64,000 nt of DNA from Acetobacteraceae bacterium H6797 (GTDB lineage Bacteria; Pseudomonadota; Alphaproteobacteria; Acetobacterales; Acetobacteraceae): positions 186,001 through 250,000 of the forward strand of contig JADFCQ010000001.1 in NCBI GenBank assembly GCA_015223225.1, read 5' to 3'. The notes beneath the pieces were generated by a model, which ran no database searches, had not been told where the DNA came from, and was given only the letters and a program-made list of their open reading frames with translations. A program made the position numbers and the translations under genes. Positions 8,103 through 16,628 of this stretch are shown piece by piece; the stretch's first letter is position 1, and each line of letters starts with the position of its first letter.

Positions 8103-9259
8103 GTCTTCGTCCTGCTTTGGGCCTGCGCGCCCTGGTGATCGCCTCCCTTGTCGCCCTCTCGGCCTGCGGGACGCAACCCTCGCGGCCGAACCTCTCCATC
8201 GCCCCGGCCCCGCAGCCGGTGCAGGAGGTGAAGCGCGCGGAGATCACCCTGCTGCTGCCGCTGAGCGGCCCGCAGGCGGGAATCGGCAATGCCATCCTCA
8301 ATGGCGCTCAGCTCGCCCTGATCGAACAGGGCACGCCGGGCTATGAATTCGTCCCGCGCGATACCAACGGCACGGCCGGCGGCGCCACCGCCGCGGCGCG
8401 CGAGGCGCTCTCGGCCGGCTCGAAGCTGATGGTCGGCCCGCTGACCGCGCCCGAGGCCACCGCCATCTCGCCCGTCGCGCGGGCCGGTCAGGTGCCCGTC
8501 CTCGCCTTCACCAACGATTCGACCGTGGCACAGCCCGGCATCTGGGTGCTGGGCGTGACGCCGACACAGCAGGTTCGCCGCGTCGTGGGCGCTGCCGTCG
8601 CGGGCGGTGCCAAGACCATCGGCATCGCCGGTCCGGACAATGCCTTCACCCAGCGCCTCGCCTCCGAGCTGCGCAACATCGCCTCCTCGCAGGGCCTGCC
8701 CTCGCCGATCGTGGTGACCTATCCGGGCATGGCCTCGCCCATCCTGGCCGCGCGGGACCTGTCGCAGAAAATCGCCGACGCCAAGCTCGACGCCCTGCTG
8801 ATCGCCGAGAGCGGCCCGCGCGCGCGGGACTTCGCCTCGGCCCTGGCCGCCGCCGGCGTGCAGATCCCGCCGCTGAAGCTCATGGGCACCATGCTCTGGG
8901 CGGGCGACAATACGCTCGGCGGCGAGCCCGCCCTGCGCGGCGCCACCTTCCCCGCGCCCGACCCCATGACGCGCCAGGGCTTCGAGGAGCGCTATCAGGC
9001 GACGTTCGGCGAGCGCGCCCCGCGCTTCGCGGCCATGGGCTATGACGCCGCGCTGCTGGCCATGCGCGCCATCCAGGGCCAGGGGCCGATGGCCATGGCG
9101 ACGGTGCCGGTGGGCGATACGGTGATCGGCGCCGAGGGCGTCATCCGCCTCCTGCCTTCGGGCCAGGCGCAGCGGGCGCTCGCGGTCTTCGCCATCGCTC
9201 CCAGCGGGGAGCCGACGGTCGTGGAGCCGGCCGCGCTGCCCATGGGCCCCGGCACCTGA
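8063..9259 (+). CDS. LpoA-like penicillin-binding protein activator (periplasmic-binding fold lipoprotein)
   Basis: 398 aa from a TTG at 8063, selected because GGGGAGG ends 5 bp upstream. The N-terminus is a lipoprotein signal: Arg-rich n-region, LRALVIASLVALSAC lipobox, then a Pro-rich linker. The rest is a type I periplasmic-binding fold (ITLLLPLSGPQAGIGNAI at about residue 60) as in the C-terminal domain of LpoA, which activates PBP1A. The N-terminal TPR part of enterobacterial LpoA is absent, as is usual in alphaproteobacteria. The start overlaps the 5' end of rsmI by 40 bp on the other strand. The kinase gene follows after 15 bp. Confidence 0.82.
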   Translation: MSRPLPSQYRPTSRLRPALGLRALVIASLVALSACGTQPSRPNLSIAPAPQPVQEVKRAEITLLLPLSGPQAGIGNAILNGAQLALIEQGTPGYEFVPRDTNGTAGGATAAAREALSAGSKLMVGPLTAPEATAISPVARAGQVPVLAFTNDSTVAQPGIWVLGVTPTQQVRRVVGAAVAGGAKTIGIAGPDNAFTQRLASELRNIASSQGLPSPIVVTYPGMASPILAARDLSQKIADAKLDALLIAESGPRARDFASALAAAGVQIPPLKLMGTMLWAGDNTLGGEPALRGATFPAPDPMTRQGFEERYQATFGERAPRFAAMGYDAALLAMRAIQGQGPMAMATVPVGDTVIGAEGVIRLLPSGQAQRALAVFAIAPSGEPTVVEPAALPMGPGT

Positions 9260-9274
9260 CAGCCTGAGCCTGAC

Positions 9275-10693
9275 GTGTCTTCCCCCGCGACGCTGCCGCG
9301 CCTGACCGGCGCGACCTTCCTCATCGCGGGGGTGCCCGCCGCGGCCCTCGCCGCCCTCGTCATCACCGGCCGCTTGGGAGCCCTGGAGGGCTTCCTCGCC
9401 CTGGTGGCGACTTTCCTCTCGGCCGCCATCCTCGCCTGGCTCTGGCTCGAGAGCCTGGCGCGGCTGACCCAGGCGATGCGCCGGGCGATGGAAGGGCCCA
9501 TGGAGGGCCTGCCCGCCCCGCCGCCCCTCCTCCCCGCCGCCGCCGATGTGGCCGAGGAAGTCCATCGCATCACCCGCTCGCTGGCCGAGCGCAGCGCCCT
9601 GGTGGGCCAGCTACGCCGCGCCGATGCCGCCATCATCGAAGCCCTGCCCGATCCGCTGGTGGTACTGGGCGCCGATCGCGCACCGCTGCGGGCCAATCGC
9701 GCCGCGCGCCGCCTTTTCGGCCTGAGCGAGAATGGCGGCGCGGGGGGCGATCTCGCCGCCCTGCTCCGCCACCCCAAGCTCGCCTCGGCCATCGACCGCG
9801 CCCTGGCCGAGGGCGCCGCGCAGAGCGCCGATGTCGTGCTGCCGGTGCCTGTGCTGCGCGATCTCTCGGCCCAGGTCATCCCGCTCGATCCGCCGCTTTC
9901 CGATGGCGGGCGCATGCTGGTAGTGCTCGTCGATCGCACGCGCGAGCGCGCCGTGGAGCGGATGCGGGCCGATTTCGTCGCCAATGTGAGCCATGAGCTG
10001 CGCACCCCGCTCGCCAGCGTCATGGGCTTCATCGAGACCCTGCGCGGCCCCGCGCGCGGCGATACCGAGGCGGCGGACCGCTTCCTCGGCATCATGTCGG
10101 AACAGTCCGACCGCATGCGGCGCCTGATCGATGACCTGTTGGACCTTTCCCGCATCGAACTGGTCGAGCACCAGCCGCCCGATGGGGAATGCGACCTCGG
10201 CCAACTCGTGCGGGCGGAGCTGGAGGGCATGTCCCCCATCATCGCCGCCCGTGGCGCCACGGTGCTGACCGACCTCGTCGAGGGCTGCATCGCGCGGCCC
10301 GCCGATGCCGGGCAGGTCGGCCAGGTACTGCGCAACCTGCTGGAGAACGCGCTGCGCTACGGCCGGAAGGAGGGCACTACGCGCATCCTGCTGCGCCCGG
10401 CGGCCCCCGGCGGGCTGGTCGGCGGCACGCGCCTGCCCAACCGCCCCGGTCATCTGCTGAGCGTGACGGATGACGGCCCCGGCATCCCGCGCGAGCATAT
10501 CCCGCGCCTGACGGAGCGCTTCTACCGCGTCGACAAGGGCCGCGCGCGGCATGCCGGCGGCACCGGCCTCGGGCTCGCCATCGTCAAGCATGTGGTGAAC
10601 CGCCATCGCGGCCTGCTGGTGATCGAGAGCGAGGAAGGCCAGGGCGCCACCTTCACCGTCTGGCTGCCGGGCGCCCAGGAGGCCGAACGGTAA
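9275..10693 (+). CDS. PhoR-like sensor histidine kinase
   Basis: 472 aa from a GTG. Two membrane helices occupy about residues 10-60 with almost no periplasmic loop. A PAS-like segment (ALPDPLVVLGADRAPLRAN) follows at about residue 125. HisKA has the phosphoacceptor His240 in VANVSHELRTPLASVMGFIE, and HATPase_c has DDGPGIPREHI and GGTGLGLAIVKHV. The order resembles PhoR of the phosphate system, but no phoB or pst gene is adjacent. It appears co-transcribed with the LpoA-like lipoprotein gene. The signal and partner regulator are unknown. Confidence 0.86.
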   Translation: MSSPATLPRLTGATFLIAGVPAAALAALVITGRLGALEGFLALVATFLSAAILAWLWLESLARLTQAMRRAMEGPMEGLPAPPPLLPAAADVAEEVHRITRSLAERSALVGQLRRADAAIIEALPDPLVVLGADRAPLRANRAARRLFGLSENGGAGGDLAALLRHPKLASAIDRALAEGAAQSADVVLPVPVLRDLSAQVIPLDPPLSDGGRMLVVLVDRTRERAVERMRADFVANVSHELRTPLASVMGFIETLRGPARGDTEAADRFLGIMSEQSDRMRRLIDDLLDLSRIELVEHQPPDGECDLGQLVRAELEGMSPIIAARGATVLTDLVEGCIARPADAGQVGQVLRNLLENALRYGRKEGTTRILLRPAAPGGLVGGTRLPNRPGHLLSVTDDGPGIPREHIPRLTERFYRVDKGRARHAGGTGLGLAIVKHVVNRHRGLLVIESEEGQGATFTVWLPGAQEAER

Positions 10694-10743
10694 GGCTTCA
10701 CGAAGAAGCCCCTGGCCTAATGACCTTTCGCAAGTGCAGCATA

Positions 10744-10761
10744 CCCCCAACGAATAGGGGG
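10744..10761 (+). promoter_or_regulatory. Short hairpin covering the ppc ribosome binding site
   Basis: CCCCC (10744-10748) can pair with GGGGG (10757-10761) around an 8-nt loop, and the G run is the only Shine-Dalgarno-like sequence, 5 bp before the ppc ATG. Pairing would hide the ribosome binding site. A separate GGCTTC/GAAGCC hairpin lies at 10693-10709, just after the kinase stop, without a T tract. The regulatory meaning is speculative. Confidence 0.3.
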
Positions 10762-10766
10762 ACTGC

Positions 10767-13532
10767 ATGGAAGAGCAACGCGACGACCTGATGGCGCGCC
10801 TGCGGCAGGCGCGAAATGATTCCGAGCAGGATCCTTTCGGCGATCCCGTCCTCTCCATCGCGCTCTCGGTCAGCCGCCGGCTGGATGACGGGCGGCTCGA
10901 CATCCCCGCCGTCGCCGCCATGGTCCAGGCCCTGGCCGACGAGGCCGCGCGCGACAGGGCAGGCCGCATCGCCGCCTATCTCGGTCTGGGCGCCGAGGAT
11001 GGCGCCTTCGCCCATCTCGCCGAGCGCCTCGTCCGCCCCGACCCGGATGACAGTCCGGTGCCCTTCGCGAGCTTCCGCGAAGCCGTGGAGCGCACCCGCT
11101 TCGCCGCCGTCTTCACCGCGCACCCGACCTTCTCCCTGCCCCCCGCGACCGGCAAGGCCCTGGCCGAGGCCGCGAGCGGCGCCCCCTTCCCCTCCGGCCT
11201 CTCGCACCGCCCCACGGCGCCGAGCCTGCGGGAGGAATTCGACCAGGCCGTCTCCGCCATTATCCGCGGCCGCGACGCGCTGGACGAGATGACCGCCGCC
11301 CTGCTCACCCAGGCCCGCGCCACCTGGGGCGAGCGGGCACTGAGCCTGGTGCCCGCGCCGGTCATCCTCGCCTCCTGGGTCGGCTACGACACCGATGGGC
11401 GGACGGATATCAACTGGTACGACACGCTGCGCCTTCGCCTCGTGATGAAGCAGCTGCAGCTCGAAAGGCTGGGCAAGCAACTCGCCCCCCTCGGGGCACC
11501 CACCGCCACGCTCATCGAGCGCATCGAGGAGGCGGTGGAGATGGTGGAGGAGCAGATTGCCGCCGCCCCCACGGGCGCCGACCCCGCCGCCGTGCAACGC
11601 TTCGCCCAGAAGCTCGTGCGCGGGCGCGACGAGGCGCTGACGGAGACGGCCGCCCTCGCCCCGCTCTTCGCCCAAGCTCTGGCGGAAGCACCCGACGAAG
11701 CGACGAAACTCGCCATCGCCGTCGCCCGCGCGGGCTTCGAGGCGCATGGGCTGGCGCTCGGCCACACCCATGTGCGGCTCAATTCCACGCAGATCCATAA
11801 CGCGCTGCGCCAGCGGCTCGGCATGTCCGAGGCGCCGACCGACATGGCCTCGCGCCGCGGCCTGCTGGCCGATATCAATACCGCGCTCGCCGCCGTCTCG
11901 CCCCAGCCGGTGGATTTCGGCGCGCTCATGGCCGAGCAGGCCTCCGCCTCGCGGCTGATGATGACGGTCGCGCAGATGGTCAAGCATATCGACGCGAGCA
12001 AGCCCGTCCGCTTCCTCATCGCTGAGACCGAGACGGGCTATACGCTGCTCGCCGCCCTCTGGCTGGCGCGGCGCTTCGGCATCGAGAACCTCGTCGAGAT
12101 TAGCCCCCTCTTCGAGACGGCCGAGGCGCTGGAAAAGGGCGAGCGCGTGCTGGAGGAGGCGCTGCGCAGCCCGGAATATCGCGCCTATCTCCGCGCCCAT
12201 GGGCGGCTGACGCTGCAGTTCGGCTATTCGGACAGCGGGCGCTACGTCGGCCAGCTCGCGGCCTCCTACCTGGCCGAAAGGCTCAAGCTGCGCCTCGCGG
12301 AACAGCTCAAGCGCCATGGGCTCACCGGTATCGAGCTGGTGCTCTTCGACACCCATGGCGAGAGCATCGGGCGCGGCGGGCATCCCAACAGCCTGCTCGA
12401 CCGCTTCGACTATCTCTCGCCGCCCGCCGTGCGCCTTTCCCTCGCCAAGGGCGGCTTCCGGCTGCGGGAGGAGACGGCCTTTCAGGGCGGCGACGGCTAT
12501 CTGCTCTTCGGCACCCCCGCCCTCGCCCGCGCGACCATCGCGCGCATCTGCGAGCATGCCTTCGCTCCGCTGGTCGAGAAGGCCGACCCTATCTATCTCG
12601 AAAGCGATTGGGGCGCGGATTTCTTCGCCAATGCGCGCACCGCCGTGCAGGGCCTGGTGGCGGACCCTGGTTATGCCGCCCTGCTCGGCGCCTTCGGCCC
12701 AGGGCTGCTGGACCGCACCGGCTCCCGCCCCGCTGCCCGGCAGACGGACGGCATGGGCGGCGTGGCGCGCATCACCCATCCCTCGCAGCTGCGCGCCATT
12801 CCGAATAACGCGATCCTGCACCAGCTCGGCTGGCTCGCGAATACGCTGCACGGGCTGGGCACCGCGGCCATGGCCAATCCGGATGGCTTCGCGGATCTGC
12901 GCACCCGCTCGCCGCGTTTCGCCCGCGCCATCGCCATGGCCGAACATGCCGCCGCCGTCAGCGATATCGGCGTGCTGCGCGCGGCGGTCGATACGCTGGA
13001 CCCGGGGCCCTGGCTCGACCGCGCGAGCTTCACCACCCGGCCCGGCCGGCGCGAGACGCTGATGGCGGTGGCCGAGGCGCTGGAGAAGCTGAACCTCTCC
13101 GCCGGCGTGCGCCGCATGTTCCGCCGGCTACAGGCCGACGCGCTCAAGCTCCGTGCCGCCTGGCCCGAATTGCCGCGCATGAGCGACCGGCTGGTGTTGC
13201 TGCATGCGCTCCGCCTCGCACTCATCCAGCGCATTTGGCTGCTGGCGGTGGAATTGCCCGAATTCAGCCCCCGCCACGGCGCAACGCGCGAGATCCTCGT
13301 GCGCCGCATCCTGCAGCTCGATGTGGAGCCGGTGCTGGAACTGCTCGCCGAGGTCTTCCCTGCCGCCCCCGATCCGTCGAGCGGGCTGGATTTCGGAGAG
13401 CCCGCCCCCGGCCGCGAAGGCACTTCCTATGCCCGCGAACACGCCACGATTTTCGAGCCCATGCGGACCTATTTCAGCCTTGTCCGCGAGTGTTCCGCCG
13501 CCATCACGCATGAGGTGGGCGCATTCGGGTGA
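10767..13532 (+). CDS. ppc: Phosphoenolpyruvate carboxylase, divergent type
   Basis: 921 aa, close to the normal PEPC length. PEPC adds bicarbonate to PEP to give oxaloacetate, refilling the TCA cycle. The catalytic His is present (His119 in AVFTAHPTF), and the chain ends in Gly as in classical PEPCs. Other motifs are altered: the GGDRDGNP loop is replaced by VGYDTDGRTDINW, the GRGGGP glycine loop is GRGGHP (about residue 535), and the TEQGE segment reads LREETAFQGGDG. It therefore belongs to a divergent PEPC clade; activity and allosteric control cannot be assumed. It is a single gene with about 70 bp of upstream sequence. Confidence 0.85.
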   Translation: MEEQRDDLMARLRQARNDSEQDPFGDPVLSIALSVSRRLDDGRLDIPAVAAMVQALADEAARDRAGRIAAYLGLGAEDGAFAHLAERLVRPDPDDSPVPFASFREAVERTRFAAVFTAHPTFSLPPATGKALAEAASGAPFPSGLSHRPTAPSLREEFDQAVSAIIRGRDALDEMTAALLTQARATWGERALSLVPAPVILASWVGYDTDGRTDINWYDTLRLRLVMKQLQLERLGKQLAPLGAPTATLIERIEEAVEMVEEQIAAAPTGADPAAVQRFAQKLVRGRDEALTETAALAPLFAQALAEAPDEATKLAIAVARAGFEAHGLALGHTHVRLNSTQIHNALRQRLGMSEAPTDMASRRGLLADINTALAAVSPQPVDFGALMAEQASASRLMMTVAQMVKHIDASKPVRFLIAETETGYTLLAALWLARRFGIENLVEISPLFETAEALEKGERVLEEALRSPEYRAYLRAHGRLTLQFGYSDSGRYVGQLAASYLAERLKLRLAEQLKRHGLTGIELVLFDTHGESIGRGGHPNSLLDRFDYLSPPAVRLSLAKGGFRLREETAFQGGDGYLLFGTPALARATIARICEHAFAPLVEKADPIYLESDWGADFFANARTAVQGLVADPGYAALLGAFGPGLLDRTGSRPAARQTDGMGGVARITHPSQLRAIPNNAILHQLGWLANTLHGLGTAAMANPDGFADLRTRSPRFARAIAMAEHAAAVSDIGVLRAAVDTLDPGPWLDRASFTTRPGRRETLMAVAEALEKLNLSAGVRRMFRRLQADALKLRAAWPELPRMSDRLVLLHALRLALIQRIWLLAVELPEFSPRHGATREILVRRILQLDVEPVLELLAEVFPAAPDPSSGLDFGEPAPGREGTSYAREHATIFEPMRTYFSLVRECSAAITHEVGAFG

Positions 13533-13630
13533 GAGGGCGCCTCGTCATGGAGATGCAATGCAAACGTCATCGCTCTGACAACCGCCGGGTTTAAGCCGCT
13601 GCCCATCTTTGACGATGGGGCCTGGAAACA

Positions 13631-15199
13631 ATGGCACGGCGCAATGTCCTTCTGATCGTGGTCGACCAATGGCGGGCGGATTTCCTGCCCGTCCTCGGCG
13701 CGGGTTACCTCAAGACACCGAATATCGATCGGCTCTGCCGCGAGGGCGTGACCTTCGCGAACCATGTCACCACCACAGTGCCCTGCGGCCCGGCGCGCGC
13801 GAGCCTGCTGACCGGCCTCTATCTGATGAACCATCGCGCAGTGCAGAATACCGTGCCGCTCGACAGCCGCCATATGAACCTTGGCAAAGCGCTGCGCCGC
13901 TGCGGCTATGATCCGGCGCTGATCGGCTACACGACGACGACGCCCGACCCGCGCACGACGAGCGAGCGGGACCCGCGCTTCACCACCCTGGGCGACCTGA
14001 TGGAAGGCTTCCGCTCCGTCGGCGCCTTCGAGCCCAATATGGACGGCTATTTCGGCTGGCTCGCACAGAAGGGTTTCGAACTCCCGGCCAACCGCGAGGA
14101 AATCTGGCTGCCGGAAGGCGAGGATGCGGTGCCGGGTGCCACCGACCGCCCCTCGCGCCTGCCGGCCGACTGCTCCGACACCGCCTATTTCACCGAGCGC
14201 GCGCTGACCTATCTGAAGGGCAAGGGCGAGAAGCCCTGGTTCCTGCATCTCGGCTACTGGCGCCCGCATCCTCCCTTCGTGGCCCCCGCACCCTATCACG
14301 CGATGTACAAGCCCGAGGATATGCCGAAGATGACGCGCGCCGCCTCGCTCGATGCCGAGGCCGCGCAACATCCCTTGCTCGACTTCTATCTGCGCAGCAC
14401 CAAGCAGGCCTCCTTCTTCAAGGGCGCCGAGGGCGAGGTCGCGAAGATGAAGGAAGCCGAGATCGCGCAGATGCGCGCCACCTATTGCGGGCTGATGACC
14501 GAGATCGACGATAGCCTAGGCGCCGTCTTCGATTATCTCGACCAGACGAAGCAGTGGGAGGAGACGATGGTGATCTTCACCTCCGACCATGGCGAACAGC
14601 TCGGCGATCATCACCTGCTCGGCAAGATCGGTTATTTCGACGAGAGCTTCCGCATCCCGCTCATCGTGAAGGACCCGACGGCCCCCGCCTCGCTGCGCGG
14701 CCGCGTCGCGACCGATTTCACAGAAAGCGTCGATGTGATGCCGACCATTCTCGACTGGCTGGGCGGCGAGGTGCCCCGCGCTTGCGACGGCCGCTCCGTG
14801 GTGCCGCTGGTGCATGGCGACAAGCCCGCCGATTGGCGTGACGCGCTGCATTACGAATACGACTTCCGCGACGTGCATTACAGCAAGCCGGAAAGCGACC
14901 TCGGCCTGCCGATGGATGAGGCCTCGCTGATGGTGATCCAGGACGAGAAGTTCAAATACGTCCATTTCGCCGCGCTGCCACCGCTCTTCTTCGACCTGAC
15001 GAAAGATCCCGACCAGTACAACAATCTCGCCGAAGACCCGGCCTATGCCGACAAGGTCAGGGAATATGCGCAGAAGGCGCTCTCCTGGCGCATGAAGCAT
15101 GCGGAGAAGACGCTGACGCATTTCCGCTCGACCCCGCAGGGGCTCGAGGAGCGCGTCGTGGCGCCCGCTCCCGGTCATCATCGCCTGGCCGCCGACTGA
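13631..15199 (+). CDS. Phosphonate monoester hydrolase (sulfatase/alkaline phosphatase superfamily)
   Basis: 522 aa and very similar throughout to the rhizobial and Burkholderia phosphonate monoester hydrolases. These have high activity on phosphonate monoesters and phosphodiesters and side activity on sulfate esters. Visible motifs: VLLIVVDQWRADF with metal ligand Asp12, the formylglycine site Cys52 in VPCGPARASLLTGLYLMNHR, GDLMEGFRSVGAFEPNMDGY, FTSDHGEQLGDHHLLGKIGY and LHYEYDFRDV. Cys52 would need a formylglycine-generating enzyme, which is not in this window. There is no signal peptide, so it is probably cytoplasmic. It is flanked by unrelated genes, with no phosphonate transporter nearby. 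Confidence 0.9.
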   Translation: MARRNVLLIVVDQWRADFLPVLGAGYLKTPNIDRLCREGVTFANHVTTTVPCGPARASLLTGLYLMNHRAVQNTVPLDSRHMNLGKALRRCGYDPALIGYTTTTPDPRTTSERDPRFTTLGDLMEGFRSVGAFEPNMDGYFGWLAQKGFELPANREEIWLPEGEDAVPGATDRPSRLPADCSDTAYFTERALTYLKGKGEKPWFLHLGYWRPHPPFVAPAPYHAMYKPEDMPKMTRAASLDAEAAQHPLLDFYLRSTKQASFFKGAEGEVAKMKEAEIAQMRATYCGLMTEIDDSLGAVFDYLDQTKQWEETMVIFTSDHGEQLGDHHLLGKIGYFDESFRIPLIVKDPTAPASLRGRVATDFTESVDVMPTILDWLGGEVPRACDGRSVVPLVHGDKPADWRDALHYEYDFRDVHYSKPESDLGLPMDEASLMVIQDEKFKYVHFAALPPLFFDLTKDPDQYNNLAEDPAYADKVREYAQKALSWRMKHAEKTLTHFRSTPQGLEERVVAPAPGHHRLAAD

Positions 15200-15261
15200 T
15201 ATCGCTGGTGCGGTATAAGGAGACGTAAAACGCCAATCTCGCCGATCTTACAGCCAAGCTG

Positions 15262-15292
15262 AAAACCAAGTGCCTGTAAGGGCGTTCTTACA
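15262..15292 (+). promoter_or_regulatory. Candidate stress promoter and inverted repeat upstream of csbD
   Basis: AAAAC (15262-15266) is followed after exactly 16 bp by CGTTCT (15283-15288). This resembles the general-stress ECF (EcfG) pattern GGAAC-N16-CGTT, and the same spacing and -10 occur before the PRC-barrel gene at 31068. An inverted repeat TGTAAG-N6-CTTACA (15275-15292) overlaps the -10, and another CTTACA lies at 15247. The -35 matches consensus poorly. Confidence 0.35.
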
Positions 15293-15338
15293 AGTGCTTG
15301 CGGGGCCGCGCCCCGCCTCAAACAAGGGAGTGTCAGTC

Positions 15339-15518
15339 ATGGATCGTGATCGCGTTGAAGGCATGATGAAGCAGGCCAAGGGTGCCGTGAAGGAAGCCGC
15401 CGGCAAGGTGACCGGCGACGCCAAGCTCAAGGCCGAAGGCAAGGCCGACAAGGTCGAGGGCAAGGTGCAGAACGCAGCGGGCAGCGCCAAGGACAAGCTG
15501 CGCGACGCCTCCCGCTAA
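15339..15518 (+). CDS. CsbD family stress-response protein
   Basis: 59 aa, highly charged, built of alternating Lys/Ala/Gly/Glu heptad-like units (MDRDRVEGMMKQAKGAVKEA, then GKVTGDAKLKAEGKADKVEG), the standard CsbD pattern. CsbD proteins are small soluble proteins induced by general stress; the biochemical role is unknown. AGGGAG 8 bp before the ATG at 15339 sets the start; an upstream in-frame start at 15270 is not supported. A strong hairpin follows the stop. Confidence 0.92.
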   Translation: MDRDRVEGMMKQAKGAVKEAAGKVTGDAKLKAEGKADKVEGKVQNAAGSAKDKLRDASR

Positions 15519-15529
15519 GGGCTTCTCCC

Positions 15530-15566
15530 GCCCGCCGCCGGCCCAAACGGGCGCCCGGCGGCGGGC
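15530..15566 (+). terminator. Strong hairpin after csbD
   Basis: GCCCGCCGCCGG (15530-15541) pairs perfectly with CCGGCGGCGGGC (15555-15566). There is only a short TT after it, so it is an imperfect intrinsic terminator or a 3' stabilising hairpin. Confidence 0.6.
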
Positions 15567-15599
15567 CTTGGGAGGCTGCGCCCCGTTGGAGGAAACCCC

Positions 15600-16571
15600 A
15601 TGTCGAGCCATACCGCGGACGGGCCTTTCGAGCGCCATTATGAAACGGCGCCGCGCGATACCGCGATCGAGGGGGCGCCGAGCCTCCTGTCACGCATTTC
15701 CTGGGGTGCCATTCTGGCCGGCGCCGTCATCGCGCTGACGGTCGGCATCATGCTGAATGTCCTGGGCGCCGGCATCGGCACCATGCTCATCGACACGACG
15801 GCACGGGACACGCCGGATGCGACGAATTTCGGCCTGATCGGCGCCGCCTGGGTGCTGATCGCCAATCTCATCGGCCTGTTCACGGGCGCCTATGCCGCCG
15901 CCCGCCTCTCCGGCACCGCCGATGGCACGGACGGCACGCTGCACGGCATCGCCGTCTGGGGCACGACCTTCCTGATTTCCGCTTTGCTCATCGGCAACCT
16001 CGCCATGAACGTCGCCTCGACCGCGACGACCGGCGCGGCCAATCTCCTGGGCGGCATGGCCCGGGGCACGGGTGCCGTTCTGGGTACGGCGGGCGAGCAG
16101 GTGGCGAACCGCGCCGGCAATGAGAACCTGCCCGATGCCAGCAGCGTGCAGGCGATGATCGACCGCGCGCGCAGTGCGCTCGAAGTCGGCGGCGATCCCG
16201 CCACGATGAATTCCGATCAGCGCAAGGCCGAGATGGCGAAGCTCGTTGCCCGGCGCGTGACGGATGGCCCGCTGCCCGCCGGCGACCGCGACCGCCTTGT
16301 GGCGCTCGTCTCCGCCGAATATGGCATCAGCCAGGATGACGCCCGCCAGCGCGTCGACCAGCTGGAGCAGCAGACGCAGCAGGCCGCGCAGCAGGCTGAG
16401 GAGCAAGCGCGTCATGCCGCCGATGCGGCCGCGAAGGGCGCCTCCATCGCCTCCTTCTCGATCTTCGCGACTATGCTGCTCGGCCTGATCGCGGCTATCC
16501 TGGGCTCGCGCAGCGGCACCCGTGCCGTCTACGAGGCCCGCGTGATGGTGCGGGATCGCGATTATCGTTGA
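15600..16571 (+). CDS. Membrane protein of the alphaproteobacterial 'PhnA-like' type
   Basis: 323 aa. After a 30-residue cytoplasmic lead comes ISWGAILAGAVIALTVGIML (helix 1), a second helix near residue 80 (WVLIANLIGLFTGAYAAARL), a third near residue 120 and a last near residue 290 (FSIFATMLLGLIAAILGSRS). A Gln/Ala-rich helical stretch lies before the last one. Proteins with this SWGA-ILAG opening are commonly labelled PhnA-like in alphaproteobacteria without functional proof. GGAGGAAA precedes the ATG. It is often found near stress genes, as here with csbD. Confidence 0.75.
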   Translation: MSSHTADGPFERHYETAPRDTAIEGAPSLLSRISWGAILAGAVIALTVGIMLNVLGAGIGTMLIDTTARDTPDATNFGLIGAAWVLIANLIGLFTGAYAAARLSGTADGTDGTLHGIAVWGTTFLISALLIGNLAMNVASTATTGAANLLGGMARGTGAVLGTAGEQVANRAGNENLPDASSVQAMIDRARSALEVGGDPATMNSDQRKAEMAKLVARRVTDGPLPAGDRDRLVALVSAEYGISQDDARQRVDQLEQQTQQAAQQAEEQARHAADAAAKGASIASFSIFATMLLGLIAAILGSRSGTRAVYEARVMVRDRDYR

Positions 16572-16596
16572 TCCTGCCTAAGGTAGAGATAAGTGA

Positions 16597-16628
16597 CCCG
16601 CGCGGCCCGAAAGAGCCGCGCGGGTTTT
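16597..16628. terminator. Intrinsic terminator between convergent genes
   Basis: CCCGCGCGGC (16597-16606) pairs perfectly with GCCGCGCGGG (16615-16624) and is followed by TTTT on the plus strand. The minus-strand molybdoenzyme gene ends at 16629, so the hairpin can serve both sides, although no A tract precedes it for the minus direction. Confidence 0.88.

Noticed and set aside
10698..12947. 749-codon minus-strand frame within ppc
   Set aside because: Mirror of the ppc codon pattern; the plus strand carries clear PEPC motifs.
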